From positions 1 to 64,000 of the forward strand of contig NZ_SMNQ01000020.1 of the NCBI RefSeq assembly GCF_004353505.1: DNA of 64,000 bases, written 5' to 3'. A model generated the notes under the pieces. That model was given only the letters and a program-made list of their open reading frames with translations. It had not been told where the DNA came from and ran no database searches. Shown one piece after another: positions 41,910-50,365 of the stretch; position 1 is the first letter of the stretch; each line of letters begins with the position of its first letter. Origin of the DNA: Streptomyces sp. WAC05374 (GTDB lineage Bacteria; Actinomycetota; Actinomycetes; Streptomycetales; Streptomycetaceae). A program made the translations under genes and the position numbers.

Positions 41910-43168
41910 ATCTTCCGGTCGCGCGCCGCCATCAGGCCCACCGCCAGCGCCGCCCCGCAGACGCCCAGGACCAGCGCGATGGGGACCGTCCAGGTGCCCG
42001 TCGCCTCGTGGACCGCGCCCGCCGCCAGCGGACCGGCGGCCGCCAGGAGGTAACCGACCGTCTGGGCCATCCCCGAGAGCCGTGAGGCGGTCACCGCGTC
42101 CCCGCTGCGCAGCACGATCAGGGTCAGGGCGAGCCCCACCGCGCCGCCCTGGCCGACACCGAGCACCGCCGCCCACAGCCAGGCGCCCGCGACCGGGGCG
42201 ACCATCAGCCCCGCGTACCCCGTCGCGACCAGCGAGGTGACCAGCACGACGAGCGGGCGCTGGCCGCGCATCCGGCCCGCCAGCAGGGGCACCAGGAACG
42301 CGCCCGCGACCTGGATGAGGTTGTTGAAGGCGAAGACGACACCGGCCGTGGAGCGGCTCATCCCCTGGTCGGTGAAGATCGTCGGCATCCAGGCGATCAG
42401 GACGTACGACCACAGGGACTGGAGCCCCATGAAGAGGGTGACCTGCCAGGCCAGTGCCGAGCGCCAGACACCGCGGCCCGCGCCCCGGCCGGCCGCCGTG
42501 CGCAGCTCGTGCCCCGTCCGTCCCCGGGCGATCAGCACCTGCGGCAGCCACACGACCGCCGCCACCGCCGCGAGCAGCGACCAGAAGGCCAGCGACGCCG
42601 CCCAGCTCCCCCCGAACGCCCGCTCCAGCGGCACGGACGCGGCCGCCACCACCGTCGCGCCCGCGATCATCGCGCCCGTGTAGACGGACGTCATGGACGC
42701 GGCCCGGTCGGGGAAGTCGCGCTTGATCAGCCCGGGCATCAGGACGTTGAGCAGCGCGATGGCCGTCCCGACCAGCACACCCCCGCCGTACAGCGCGTAC
42801 ACGGAGGGCAGCACGCGCGCGAGGATGCCCGCCGCCAGCAGCAACAGCGCGCCCAGCAGCACCCGTTCGGTGCCCAGCCGCCGTGCCAGCCCGGGCGCGA
42901 CCAGCGCACCCACGCCGAGGAACAGCACGGGCACGGACGTGACCAGGGAGGTCGCCGTGGACGACAGCCCGAACGCCGCGCTGATCTCGCCGACCAGGGG
43001 TGACACGCTCGCCAGTGCCGCCCGCATGTTCAGCGACGCCAGCACGATCCCGACGAGCAGCAGCACCGGGTGGGCGAGCGACGCCCGCCGCGCGGCGGCG
43101 CCTTGCGGCGAGGGCCGGACGTCCGCCTCCGCGTCCAGGAGCAGCTCATCGGCATCCGGGCGTGACAC
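41906..43168 (-). CDS. MFS transporter, CynX/NimT family
   Basis: This 420-residue protein has about 12 hydrophobic helices after a 45-residue cytoplasmic N-terminus. [17 protein letters not shown] in helix 1 and [24 protein letters not shown] are marks of the CynX/NimT (cyanate, 2-nitroimidazole) branch. The start GTG 43168 has AGAAAGG eight bases upstream; the GTG at 43177 overlaps that site. It follows the GntR gene by 41 bases and is probably co-transcribed and controlled by it. Confidence 0.87.
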   Translation of the reverse strand: MSRPDADELLLDAEADVRPSPQGAAARRASLAHPVLLLVGIVLASLNMRAALASVSPLVGEISAAFGLSSTATSLVTSVPVLFLGVGALVAPGLARRLGTERVLLGALLLLAAGILARVLPSVYALYGGGVLVGTAIALLNVLMPGLIKRDFPDRAASMTSVYTGAMIAGATVVAAASVPLERAFGGSWAASLAFWSLLAAVAAVVWLPQVLIARGRTGHELRTAAGRGAGRGVWRSALAWQVTLFMGLQSLWSYVLIAWMPTIFTDQGMSRSTAGVVFAFNNLIQVAGAFLVPLLAGRMRGQRPLVVLVTSLVATGYAGLMVAPVAGAWLWAAVLGVGQGGAVGLALTLIVLRSGDAVTASRLSGMAQTVGYLLAAAGPLAAGAVHEATGTWTVPIALVLGVCGAALAVGLMAARDRKI

Positions 43169-43209
43169 GGCATGCACCTTTCTCGACAACGTACGTACGT
43201 GAGGGGGGT

Positions 43210-43887
43210 TCAGCGGGCGGCGACGATCGCGCGCACCGTCTCCAGGGGCTCCCGCAGCAGCTCGCGCGCCGCCGCGCCCGCCGCCTCCGGGTCGCCCGCC
43301 TCGACGGCCACGACCAGCGCCTCGTGCGCGTCCAGGTCGATGGCGGGCATCTCGTGGTCGCCGAGCGCAGCGACGAGGCTCTCGTGGACCTGCGCGGAGA
43401 AGAACCGGTACACCTCGGTGAACGCGGCGTTGTGCGTCGCCTCGACGACCGCGCGGTGGAAGGCCAGGTCGGCGTCCGCGTCCCGGTCGCCCTCCTCGCG
43501 CAGGGTCGCCAGCGCGGCGCGCAGCCGCAGCAGGTCGTGCGTGTCGCGCCGCAGCGCCGCCAGGCGGGCCGCCTCGGTCTCCAGGGCGATCCGCAGCTCC
43601 AGGACGTCCAGGGCGCCGGCGGCCCGGACGGTGCGCAGGACGGCGGCGGGGTCGGCGGTGGAGCGGACGAACGTGCCGTTGCCCTGCCGGGACTCCAGCA
43701 GGCCGGCGTGGACGAGGACGCGGACGGCCTCGCGGACGGTGTTGCGGCCGACGCCGAGCTGCTCGGCGAGGTCGTGCTCGGTGGGGATGCGGTCGCCGAC
43801 GGCCCATGCGCCGTCCGTGAGCTGGGCGCGGAGCTGCTCCACGACCGCGTCGACGAGGGAGGTGCGTCCCGCCGCCTTCAGTGCCAT
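43210..43887 (-). CDS. GntR family regulator, FadR subfamily
   Basis: This 225-residue protein has a GntR winged helix ([27 protein letters not shown]) and an all-helical FCD domain with the metal-type residues in [16 protein letters not shown] and later VHESLV and [11 protein letters not shown] proteins bind organic acids through a bound metal. It heads the two-gene unit with the CynX-type transporter. The short spacer between them contains ACGTACGTACGT (43190-43201 region), a possible operator. Confidence 0.88.
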   Translation of the reverse strand: MALKAAGRTSLVDAVVEQLRAQLTDGAWAVGDRIPTEHDLAEQLGVGRNTVREAVRVLVHAGLLESRQGNGTFVRSTADPAAVLRTVRAAGALDVLELRIALETEAARLAALRRDTHDLLRLRAALATLREEGDRDADADLAFHRAVVEATHNAAFTEVYRFFSAQVHESLVAALGDHEMPAIDLDAHEALVVAVEAGDPEAAGAAARELLREPLETVRAIVAAR

Positions 43888-43998
43888 CCGCCCACTGCTC
43901 CATTCCGCCTATTCGCCCGGTTGCCCAGTCATCCTACAACTTGCCCCCAGGATTACTGTGGGCACATCCGCACTCACTCACACCCTGGGGAGCACGCC

Positions 43999-45402
43999 AT
44001 GTCAGACCGCTTCGACGTCGTCGTACTCGGAGCAGGCCCCGGCGGATACGTCGCCGCCATCCGCGCCGCCCAGTTGGGCAAGCGCGTCGCGGTCGTCGAG
44101 GAGAAGTACTGGGGCGGTGTCTGCCTGAACGTCGGCTGCATCCCCACCAAGGCCCTGCTGCGCAACGCCGAGCTGGCCCACCTCTTCACCCACGAGGCGA
44201 AGACGTACGGCATCAAGGTCGACGGCCAGGTCTCCTTCGACTACGGGGAGGCGTTCCGGCGCAGCCGGTCCGTCGCGGACGGCCGTGTGAAGGGCGTCCA
44301 CTTCCTGATGAAGAAGAACAAGATCACCGAGTTCACCGGCCGGGGCACCTTCCTGGACGCGAACACGCTCCAGGTCGCGCTCTCCGACGGCGGCTCGACC
44401 ACGATCTCGTTCGACCACTGCATCATCGCCACCGGCGCCACGCCGCGCCTGCTGCCCGGCACGCGGCGCAGCGAGCGGGTCGTCACGTACGAGGAGCAGA
44501 TCCTCACCCAGGACCTGCCCCAGTCGATCGTGATCGCCGGCGCGGGCGCGATCGGCATCGAGTTCGCGTACGTGATGCACAACTACGGCGTGAAGGTCAC
44601 CATCGTCGAGTTCCTCGACCGGGTGGCGCCGCTGGAGGACAAGGACGTCTCGGCGGAGCTGGCGAAGCAGTACCGCAAGCTTGGGATCGACGTGCTGACG
44701 TCCACGCGGGTGGAGGCGATCGACGAGTCCGGTCCGCGGGTGCGGGTGACCGTGACCGGCAAGGACGGCAAGCAGCAGGTGCTGGAGGCCGACAAGGTGC
44801 TCCAGGCGATCGGCTTCGCGCCGAACGTCGAGGGCTACGGCCTGGAGAACACCGGGGTGAAGCTCACCGAGCGCGGCGCGATCGACGTGGACGGGCGCTC
44901 GCGCACCTCGGTGCCGCACATCTACGCGATCGGTGACGTGACGGCGAAGCTGATGCTCGCGCACACGGCCGAGGCGATGGGCGTCGTCGCCGCCGAGACC
45001 ATCGCGGGTGCCGAGACCATGGAGCTCGACTACCCGATGATCCCGCGCGCCACGTACTGCCAGCCGCAGATCGCCAGCTTCGGCTGGACGGAGGAGCAGG
45101 CGCGGGAGAAGGGCTTCGACGTCAAGGTCGCGAAGTTCCCGTTCATGGCGAACGGCAAGGCGCACGGGCTGGGGGACACGACCGGGTTCGTGAAGCTGAT
45201 CAGCGACGCGAAGTACGGCGAGATCATCGGCGCGCACCTGATCGGCCCGGACGTCACGGAGCTGCTGCCCGAGCTGACGCTGGCGCAGCAGTGGGACCTG
45301 ACGGTGCACGAGGTGGCGCGGAACGTCCACGCGCACCCGACGTTGGGCGAGGCCGTCAAGGAGGCCGTGCACGGGCTGGCCGGGCACATGATCAACTTCT
45401 GA
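43999..45402 (+). CDS. lpdA: dihydrolipoamide dehydrogenase
   Basis: This 467-residue flavoprotein has the FAD dinucleotide fold [13 protein letters not shown], the redox disulfide GGVCLNVGC (CX4C), the NAD fold [12 protein letters not shown] and the C-terminal HAHPTLGEA with the catalytic His and Glu. It regenerates lipoamide in pyruvate or 2-oxoglutarate dehydrogenase complexes (E3). The ATG at 43999 has GGGGAG upstream. It stands alone here, away from E1/E2 genes, and is followed by two strong hairpins. The divergent GntR gene is probably unrelated. Confidence 0.95.
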   Translation: MSDRFDVVVLGAGPGGYVAAIRAAQLGKRVAVVEEKYWGGVCLNVGCIPTKALLRNAELAHLFTHEAKTYGIKVDGQVSFDYGEAFRRSRSVADGRVKGVHFLMKKNKITEFTGRGTFLDANTLQVALSDGGSTTISFDHCIIATGATPRLLPGTRRSERVVTYEEQILTQDLPQSIVIAGAGAIGIEFAYVMHNYGVKVTIVEFLDRVAPLEDKDVSAELAKQYRKLGIDVLTSTRVEAIDESGPRVRVTVTGKDGKQQVLEADKVLQAIGFAPNVEGYGLENTGVKLTERGAIDVDGRSRTSVPHIYAIGDVTAKLMLAHTAEAMGVVAAETIAGAETMELDYPMIPRATYCQPQIASFGWTEEQAREKGFDVKVAKFPFMANGKAHGLGDTTGFVKLISDAKYGEIIGAHLIGPDVTELLPELTLAQQWDLTVHEVARNVHAHPTLGEAVKEAVHGLAGHMINF

Positions 45403-45415
45403 CCCGTACGGGTCC

Positions 45416-45451
45416 GGCGCGGCGCCCCGGGTAATCCGGTGGCGCCGCGCC
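45416..45451 (+). terminator. terminator after lpdA
   Basis: GGCGCGGCGCC (45416-45426) pairs perfectly with GGCGCCGCGCC (45441-45451), an 11-bp stem and 14-base loop, 14 bases after the lpdA stop. Confidence 0.85.
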
Positions 45452-45502
45452 GTGCGTGCGGGGCACATTGGTCATGCCCCGGTCGCACGGGGTGAGCGCG
45501 CC

Positions 45503-45548
45503 GGGGGCGGCCGCTTCGAGCGCGCGACGTGTCGCGCGGGCCGCCCCC
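45503..45548. terminator. second, very strong hairpin between lpdA and HAD gene
   Basis: GGGGGCGGCC (45503-45512) pairs with GGCCGCCCCC (45539-45548), and inside it CGCGCGAC (45521-45528) pairs with GTCGCGCG (45531-45538), leaving an 8-base bulge. It probably terminates transcription of the convergent HAD-serS unit as well. Confidence 0.75.
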
Positions 45549-45592
45549 TCCGGCGCGTTGCCCGGCAGGGGAGCGGACCCCCGGAGGGCCTC

Positions 45593-46399
45593 CTAGCCCG
45601 CCAGGAGCTGCTCGAGCACGACCGCGATGCCGTCGTCCTCGTTGGAGGCCGTGACCTCGTGGGCGACGGCCTTGAGGTCGTCGTGGGCGTTGGCCATGGC
45701 GACGCCGTGGTGGGCCCAGGCGAACATGGGGATGTCGTTGGGCATGTCGCCGAACGCGATGGTGCCGGCCGCCTTGACGCCCAGCCGGCGGGCGGCCAGG
45801 GACAGGCCCGTGGCCTTGCTCAGGCCCAGCGGGAGGATCTCGACGACCCCCGCGCCCGCCACCACCACGTCCACCAGACCGCCGACGGTCCGCCGGGCGG
45901 CGTGCGCCAGGGCGTCGTCGTCCAGTTCGGGGTGCTGGATGTAGACCTTGTTGAGCGGGGCGGACCACAGGTCGGCCGGGTCCTCGTACGGCAGGTAGGG
46001 CAGCGGGCCCTCCTGGACGCGGTAACCGGGACCGACCAGGACCTCCCCGTCCAGGCCGTCACGGCTGGCGGCGAGGGCCAGCGGGCCGACCTCGGCCTCC
46101 AGCTTGGACAGGGCCAGGCCCGCGAGCTGCCGGTCCAGGGTCACGGAGGTCAGCAGCCGGTGCTCGCCCGCGTGGTAGACCTGGGCGCCCTGGCCGCAGA
46201 CGGCGAGCCCGTCGTACCCCAGGTCGTCCAGGATGTGGCGGGTCCAGGGGACGGCCCGGCCCGTGACGACGATGTGCGCGGCGCCCGCCTCCGTGGCGGC
46301 GGCGAGCGCGTCGCGCGTGCGCTGCGAGACCGTCCCGTCGGAACGCAGCAGCGTCCCGTCCAGGTCGGTCGCGACCAGCTTGTAGGGGAACGGGGTCAC
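45593..46399 (-). CDS. HAD family (Cof-type) phosphatase next to serS
   Basis: This 268-residue protein has motif [14 protein letters not shown] near residue 8, [20 protein letters not shown] and [11 protein letters not shown], the Cof/HAD-IIB signature. It is about one third identical by eye to the paralogue at 31692-32561. The GTG start at 46399 overlaps the serS stop in GTGA, so the gene is translationally coupled to seryl-tRNA synthetase. The substrate is unknown. Confidence 0.88.
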   Translation of the reverse strand: MTPFPYKLVATDLDGTLLRSDGTVSQRTRDALAAATEAGAAHIVVTGRAVPWTRHILDDLGYDGLAVCGQGAQVYHAGEHRLLTSVTLDRQLAGLALSKLEAEVGPLALAASRDGLDGEVLVGPGYRVQEGPLPYLPYEDPADLWSAPLNKVYIQHPELDDDALAHAARRTVGGLVDVVVAGAGVVEILPLGLSKATGLSLAARRLGVKAAGTIAFGDMPNDIPMFAWAHHGVAMANAHDDLKAVAHEVTASNEDDGIAVVLEQLLAG

Positions 46400-47673
46400 T
46401 TGGAGACGGGCTCCAGGACGTCCCGGCCACCGAGGTAGGGACGGAGGACCGGCGGGACGCGCACGGAGCCGTCGGCCTGCTGGTGGTTCTCCAGCAGCGC
46501 GACGATCGTGCGGGGGACCGCGCACAGCGTGCCGTTGAGGGTGGCGAGCGGCTGGACCTTCTTGCCGTCGCGCATCCGCACCGACAGGCGCCGCGCCTGG
46601 AAGCTGTCGCAGTTCGACGCGGAGGTCAGCTCGCGGTACTTGCCCTGCGTCGGGATCCAGGCCTCGCAGTCGTACTTGCGCGAGGCGGAGGCGCCCAGGT
46701 CACCGGTGGCCACGTCGATCACCTGGAACGGCAGCTCCAGGGCCGTCAGCCACTGCTTCTCCCAGTCCAGCAGCCGCTTGTGCTCGGCCTCGGCGTCCTC
46801 CGGCGCGACGTAGGAGAACATCTCCACCTTGTCGAACTGGTGGACGCGGAAGATGCCCCGGGTGTCCTTGCCGTACGTGCCCGCCTCGCGCCGGTAGCAG
46901 GGCGAGAAGCCGGCGTACCGCAGCGGCAGCTTGTCCGCGTCGAGGATCTCGTCCATGTGGTACGCGGCCAGCGGCACCTCGGACGTGCCGACCAGGTAGT
47001 AGTCGTCCTTCTCCAGGTGGTACACGTTCTCGGCGGCCTGGCCGAGGAAGCCGGTGCCCTCCATGGCGCGCGGACGGACCAGCGTGGGCGTCAGCATCGG
47101 GATGAACCCGGCCTCCGTCGCCTGCGCGATCGCCGCGTTGACCAGCGCGAGCTCCAGCAGCGCGCCGACGCCGGTGAGGTAGTAGAAGCGCGAGCCGGAG
47201 ACCTTGGCGGCGCGCTCGACGTCGATGGCGCCCAGTGCCTCGCCGAGCTCCAGGTGGTCCTTGGGCTCGAAGCCCTCGGCGCCGAAGTCGCGGACGGTGC
47301 CGTGCGTCTCCAGGACGACGAAGTCCTCCTCGCCGCCGACCGGCACGTCCTCGTGGACGATGTTGCCGAGCTTCAGCAGCAGCCGCCTGGTCTCGTCGTC
47401 CGCCTCGTTCTGGGCGGCGTCGGCGGCCCTGACGTCCGCCTTGAGCTGCTCGGCCTTCTGGAGCAGCTCCGCGCGCTCCTCGGGGGACGCCTTGGGAATC
47501 AGCTTGCCGAGCGCCTTCTGCTCGGAGCGGAGTTCGTCGAAGCGGACGCCGGACGACCTGCGCCGCTCATCGGCGGAGAGCAGGGCGTCGACGAGGCCGA
47601 CGTCCTCTCCACGGGCGCGCTGGGAGGCGCGAACACGGTCGGGGTCCTCACGGAGCAGGCGAAGGTCAATCAC
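46396..47673 (-). CDS. serS: seryl-tRNA synthetase
   Basis: This 425-residue class II synthetase has an N-terminal long antiparallel coiled coil (residues about 30-100) that grips the tRNA long arm, motif 2 [17 protein letters not shown] followed by [11 protein letters not shown], and motif 3 [17 protein letters not shown]. It activates serine and charges tRNA-Ser (and tRNA-Sec where present). GTG 47673 begins with [11 protein letters not shown], the standard SerRS N-terminus. It forms a two-gene unit with the HAD phosphatase. The upstream 447 bases contain many DnaA boxes. Confidence 0.97.
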   Translation of the reverse strand: MIDLRLLREDPDRVRASQRARGEDVGLVDALLSADERRRSSGVRFDELRSEQKALGKLIPKASPEERAELLQKAEQLKADVRAADAAQNEADDETRRLLLKLGNIVHEDVPVGGEEDFVVLETHGTVRDFGAEGFEPKDHLELGEALGAIDVERAAKVSGSRFYYLTGVGALLELALVNAAIAQATEAGFIPMLTPTLVRPRAMEGTGFLGQAAENVYHLEKDDYYLVGTSEVPLAAYHMDEILDADKLPLRYAGFSPCYRREAGTYGKDTRGIFRVHQFDKVEMFSYVAPEDAEAEHKRLLDWEKQWLTALELPFQVIDVATGDLGASASRKYDCEAWIPTQGKYRELTSASNCDSFQARRLSVRMRDGKKVQPLATLNGTLCAVPRTIVALLENHQQADGSVRVPPVLRPYLGGRDVLEPVSK

Positions 47674-48120
47674 CCCACCAGGCTACCGGTGCGGACTCAC
47701 CGCACCCCAGCCGATATGCCGGGCGTGGCTTGCGTGTCGCTTTGCCCGAATTGCCGGAATTCTTTCCCGGGAAAGCGGGCTGAATTCCCGGCCGTTGTCC
47801 ACAGCCGACGGGCGATTCCCTGGGTTATCCACAGGCTGTGCGCATCCATTGTGGACTAAGAAATGGATCATTCCGAATACCGTGGCGTTGCCGTGCCGTC
47901 ACCCTGGATTCCCTGATCAAACACCCTCCACACACTCATTCGGGTGGGAAATTCTCGCCCTAAAGAGTTGATCGATGGAATTGAGGTGACACGGCCGACG
48001 TGGGGCGCTCTGCGGCCACCTGGGGTGACTGGAGCGATTTGTCGACCTCGCCCGGTTGCGTTGTCGACTTGTCCCCAGGTCGAGAAGCGGGCCTGTGGAT
48101 AACTCGGTGGACAACTGTTC
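47674..48120. other. serS-pheA intergenic region with DnaA-box cluster
   Basis: This 447-bp stretch has no coding frame of credible composition and is more A/T-rich than its surroundings. It holds DnaA boxes TTGTCCACA (47795-47803), TTATCCACA (47825-47833) and, reversed, TGTGGATAA (48094-48102), all perfect. Single-mismatch boxes occur at 47850-47858 (reverse), 48069-48077 and 48106-48114 (reverse). Weaker TTGTCGAC words lie at 48039 and 48061. It should act as a DnaA-binding locus as well as carrying the serS promoter. Confidence 0.85.
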
Positions 48121-49056
48121 TCAGGCCCGGCCGTCCTGGCACCGCGCCAGCCAGTCCGACGCCGCCGTGAAGTCCGCGTCCGACGTGCCCGGCCGCGGCG
48201 ACGCCACGTCCTCGGGGCGCGCCCCCGCCCGCGGGTACGAGCCGAGGAACCGCACGTTCGCGCAGATCCGCCTCAGGCCCATCAGGGCCTCCCCGACCCG
48301 CCGGTCCGCGATGTGGCCCTCGGCGTCGATCGCGAAGCAGTAATTGCCGATCCCCGCGCCCGTCGGCCGCGACTGGAGCAGCATCAGGTTCACCCCGCGC
48401 GCCGCGAACTCCTGGAGCAGCTCCAGCAGCGCACCCGGGTGGTCCTCGCGCTGCCAGATGACCACCGACGTCTTGTCCGCGCCCGTCGGGGCGGACGGCC
48501 GGGCCGGGCGGCCCACCAGCACGAACCGGGTCTCCGCGTTCTCGGCGTCGTGGATCTCGGTGACCAGCGCCTCCAGCCCGTACGTCGCCGCCGCGAACTC
48601 ACCCGCGAACGCCGCGTCGAACCGGCCCTCCTGCACCAGCCGCGCACCGTCCGCGTTCGACGCGGCCGACTCCCACACCGCCTCGGGCAGGTGCGCCCGC
48701 AGCCAGTTGCGCACCTGCGGCTGGGCGACCGGGTGACCGGTGACCGTCTTGATGTCGGACAGCGCCGTGCCAGGACGCACCAGCAGCGCGAAGGCGATCG
48801 GCAGCAGCACCTCGCGGTAGATCATCAGCGGCTCGCCGGACGCCAGCTCGTCGAGGGTCGCGGTCACCCCGCCCTCCACCGAGTTCTCGATCGGCACGAG
48901 TGCGGCCGCCGCCTCCCCGTTGCGCACGGCGTCCAGCGCCGCCGGCACGGAGACCATCGGCACCAGCTCCCGCGTGGCGGCTTCCGGGAGCGTGCGCAGG
49001 GCGGCTTCCGTGAAGGTGCCCTCGGGACCGAGATACGTATAGCGCGTGGCCGACAT
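48121..49056 (-). CDS. pheA: prephenate dehydratase
   Basis: This 311-residue protein has the catalytic PDT domain (YTYLGPEGTFTEAAL, VPIENSVEGGVTATLD, and NAETRFVLVG with the essential T-R-F) and a C-terminal ACT domain (HPGALLELLQEF, then LMLLQSRPTG, where the family consensus is ESRP) that binds phenylalanine for feedback control. It converts prephenate to phenylpyruvate. It is a monofunctional form without a chorismate mutase domain, the actinomycete pattern. ATG 49056 has a TAGGGT -10 element eight to thirteen bases upstream, so the mRNA is leaderless. Confidence 0.95.
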   Translation of the reverse strand: MSATRYTYLGPEGTFTEAALRTLPEAATRELVPMVSVPAALDAVRNGEAAAALVPIENSVEGGVTATLDELASGEPLMIYREVLLPIAFALLVRPGTALSDIKTVTGHPVAQPQVRNWLRAHLPEAVWESAASNADGARLVQEGRFDAAFAGEFAAATYGLEALVTEIHDAENAETRFVLVGRPARPSAPTGADKTSVVIWQREDHPGALLELLQEFAARGVNLMLLQSRPTGAGIGNYCFAIDAEGHIADRRVGEALMGLRRICANVRFLGSYPRAGARPEDVASPRPGTSDADFTAASDWLARCQDGRA

Positions 49057-49063
49057 ACCGGTC

Positions 49064-49069
49064 ACCCTA
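49064..49069 (-). promoter_or_regulatory. -10 element of pheA
   Basis: On the minus strand TAGGGT (49069-49064) ends seven bases before the pheA ATG, indicating leaderless transcription. Confidence 0.6.
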
Positions 49070-49083
49070 ATGCTCCACGCGCC

Positions 49084-49155
49084 CGCGTGGTCACGTCCCC
49101 GGCAGCCGCTGCCCCACGCGCGCGTGGTCACGCCTCCAGCAGCCGCTGCCCCACG
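49084..49155. repeat. 37-bp tandem repeat at the dtpA 3-prime end
   Basis: CGCGTGGTCACG recurs at 49084-49095 and 49121-49132, and GCAGCCGCTGCCCCACG at 49102-49118 and 49139-49155, all with a period of 37 bases. The right copy includes the last codons of dtpA, so the gene end was partly duplicated into the spacer before pheA. Confidence 0.85.
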
Positions 49156-50363
49156 TACTCGCCCTCCCGCGGACCGCCCGGCACGGCGAACAGGCCGCTC
49201 GACTCGTGCCGGAGGAACGGCGACAGCGCGTCACCCCGGTCCAGCTTCCGCTGCACCGGTACGAACCCCTTCAGGGGATCGGCCTGCCAGGCGATGAACA
49301 GCAGCCCCGCGTCCGGCGCCCCGTCCGGCCCGATGCCGTCGTGGAAGGAGAACGGGCGCCGCAGCATCGCCGCGCCGCCGTTCTGCTCCGGCGCCGAGAT
49401 CCGCGCGTGCGCGTTGTCCGGCACCACCGGCTTCCCGTCCGGACCGGTCCGGTCCAGGTCGATCGCGGACGTCTCGCTCCCGCCCGTCAGCGGCGCCCCG
49501 TCCGACTTCCGGCGGCCTATCACCCGCTCCTGCCGCTCGCGCGGCAGCTTCTCCCAGTCGTCCAGGAGCATCCGGATGCGCCGGACGACGGCGTACGAAC
49601 CGCCCGCCATCCACGGGTGCTCCCCGCCCGCCGGGACGAAGACCCGCTGCTGGAAGTCCGGCTCGGACGGCTTGGGATTGCGCGAACCGTCCACCTGGCC
49701 CATCAGATTGCGGGCCGTCATCGGGTGCGCGGTGGCGCCCGGCGAGCGGTTGAAGCCGTTCATCTGCCAGCGCACCCTCGCGGCCGCGCCCGCCTCCTTC
49801 TGGACGGTGCGCAGCGCGTGGAAGGCGACCAGCGCGTCGTCGGCACCGATCTGCACCCACAGATCGCCGTTCGACCGCTTGGGGTCCAGTTGGTCGGACG
49901 AGAAGGCGGGCAGCGGGTCCAGCTCCACCGGCCGCCGCGCCACCAGCCCCGTCCGGTCGAAGAAGGACGCCCCGAAGCCGAACGTGACCGTCAGCGAGGA
50001 CGGGCCCGCGTCCAGGGCCACGCCGCTGTCCGCCTCCCCCAGCGGCTCGCCGGCCATCAGCCGCTCGGCCGCCGCCGACCAGCGGCGCATCAGCGCGACG
50101 GCCTCCTTGCGGCCCGCGCCCGGCGCCAGGTCGAAGGCGATCAGGTGGCCGCGCGCCTGGAGCGGCTGGAGGATGCCCGCCTGGTGCGCCCCGCGGAACG
50201 GCACGGCGGTCGAGCCGACGCTCGCCAGCGCCACGGCGGGCTCCGCCGCGGCCGCGGCGTACGCCGCCGCGCCCCCGGTGGCGCCCAGTGCCAGCCCGGT
50301 GGCGCCGGCCGCGCCGACGGTGCCCAGCAGTCTGCGCCTCGAAATGTCCACGTGCTCGCTCAC
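49128..50363 (-). CDS. dtpA: Tat-exported dye-decolorizing peroxidase DtpA (EfeB-like)
   Basis: This 411-residue protein begins with a twin-arginine signal (SRRRLLG followed by a hydrophobic stretch) and contains the DyP hallmark GxxDG as GQVDGSRNP, followed by HPWMAGGSYAVVRRIRM, which carries the proximal heme ligand region. It uses H2O2 to oxidise substrates outside the membrane. In S. lividans the homologous dtpA lies in an operon with sco and a PCuAC gene and affects copper-dependent morphology. GTG 50363 follows the copC-copD stop after two bases. A longer frame is a shadow. Confidence 0.93.
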   Translation of the reverse strand: MSEHVDISRRRLLGTVGAAGATGLALGATGGAAAYAAAAAEPAVALASVGSTAVPFRGAHQAGILQPLQARGHLIAFDLAPGAGRKEAVALMRRWSAAAERLMAGEPLGEADSGVALDAGPSSLTVTFGFGASFFDRTGLVARRPVELDPLPAFSSDQLDPKRSNGDLWVQIGADDALVAFHALRTVQKEAGAAARVRWQMNGFNRSPGATAHPMTARNLMGQVDGSRNPKPSEPDFQQRVFVPAGGEHPWMAGGSYAVVRRIRMLLDDWEKLPRERQERVIGRRKSDGAPLTGGSETSAIDLDRTGPDGKPVVPDNAHARISAPEQNGGAAMLRRPFSFHDGIGPDGAPDAGLLFIAWQADPLKGFVPVQRKLDRGDALSPFLRHESSGLFAVPGGPREGEYVGQRLLEA

Positions 50364-50365
50364 GG

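Noticed and set aside
47674-48120. Considered whether this could be oriC itself
   Set aside because: oriC of Streptomyces lies between dnaA and dnaN and has many more boxes; here the neighbours are serS and pheA.
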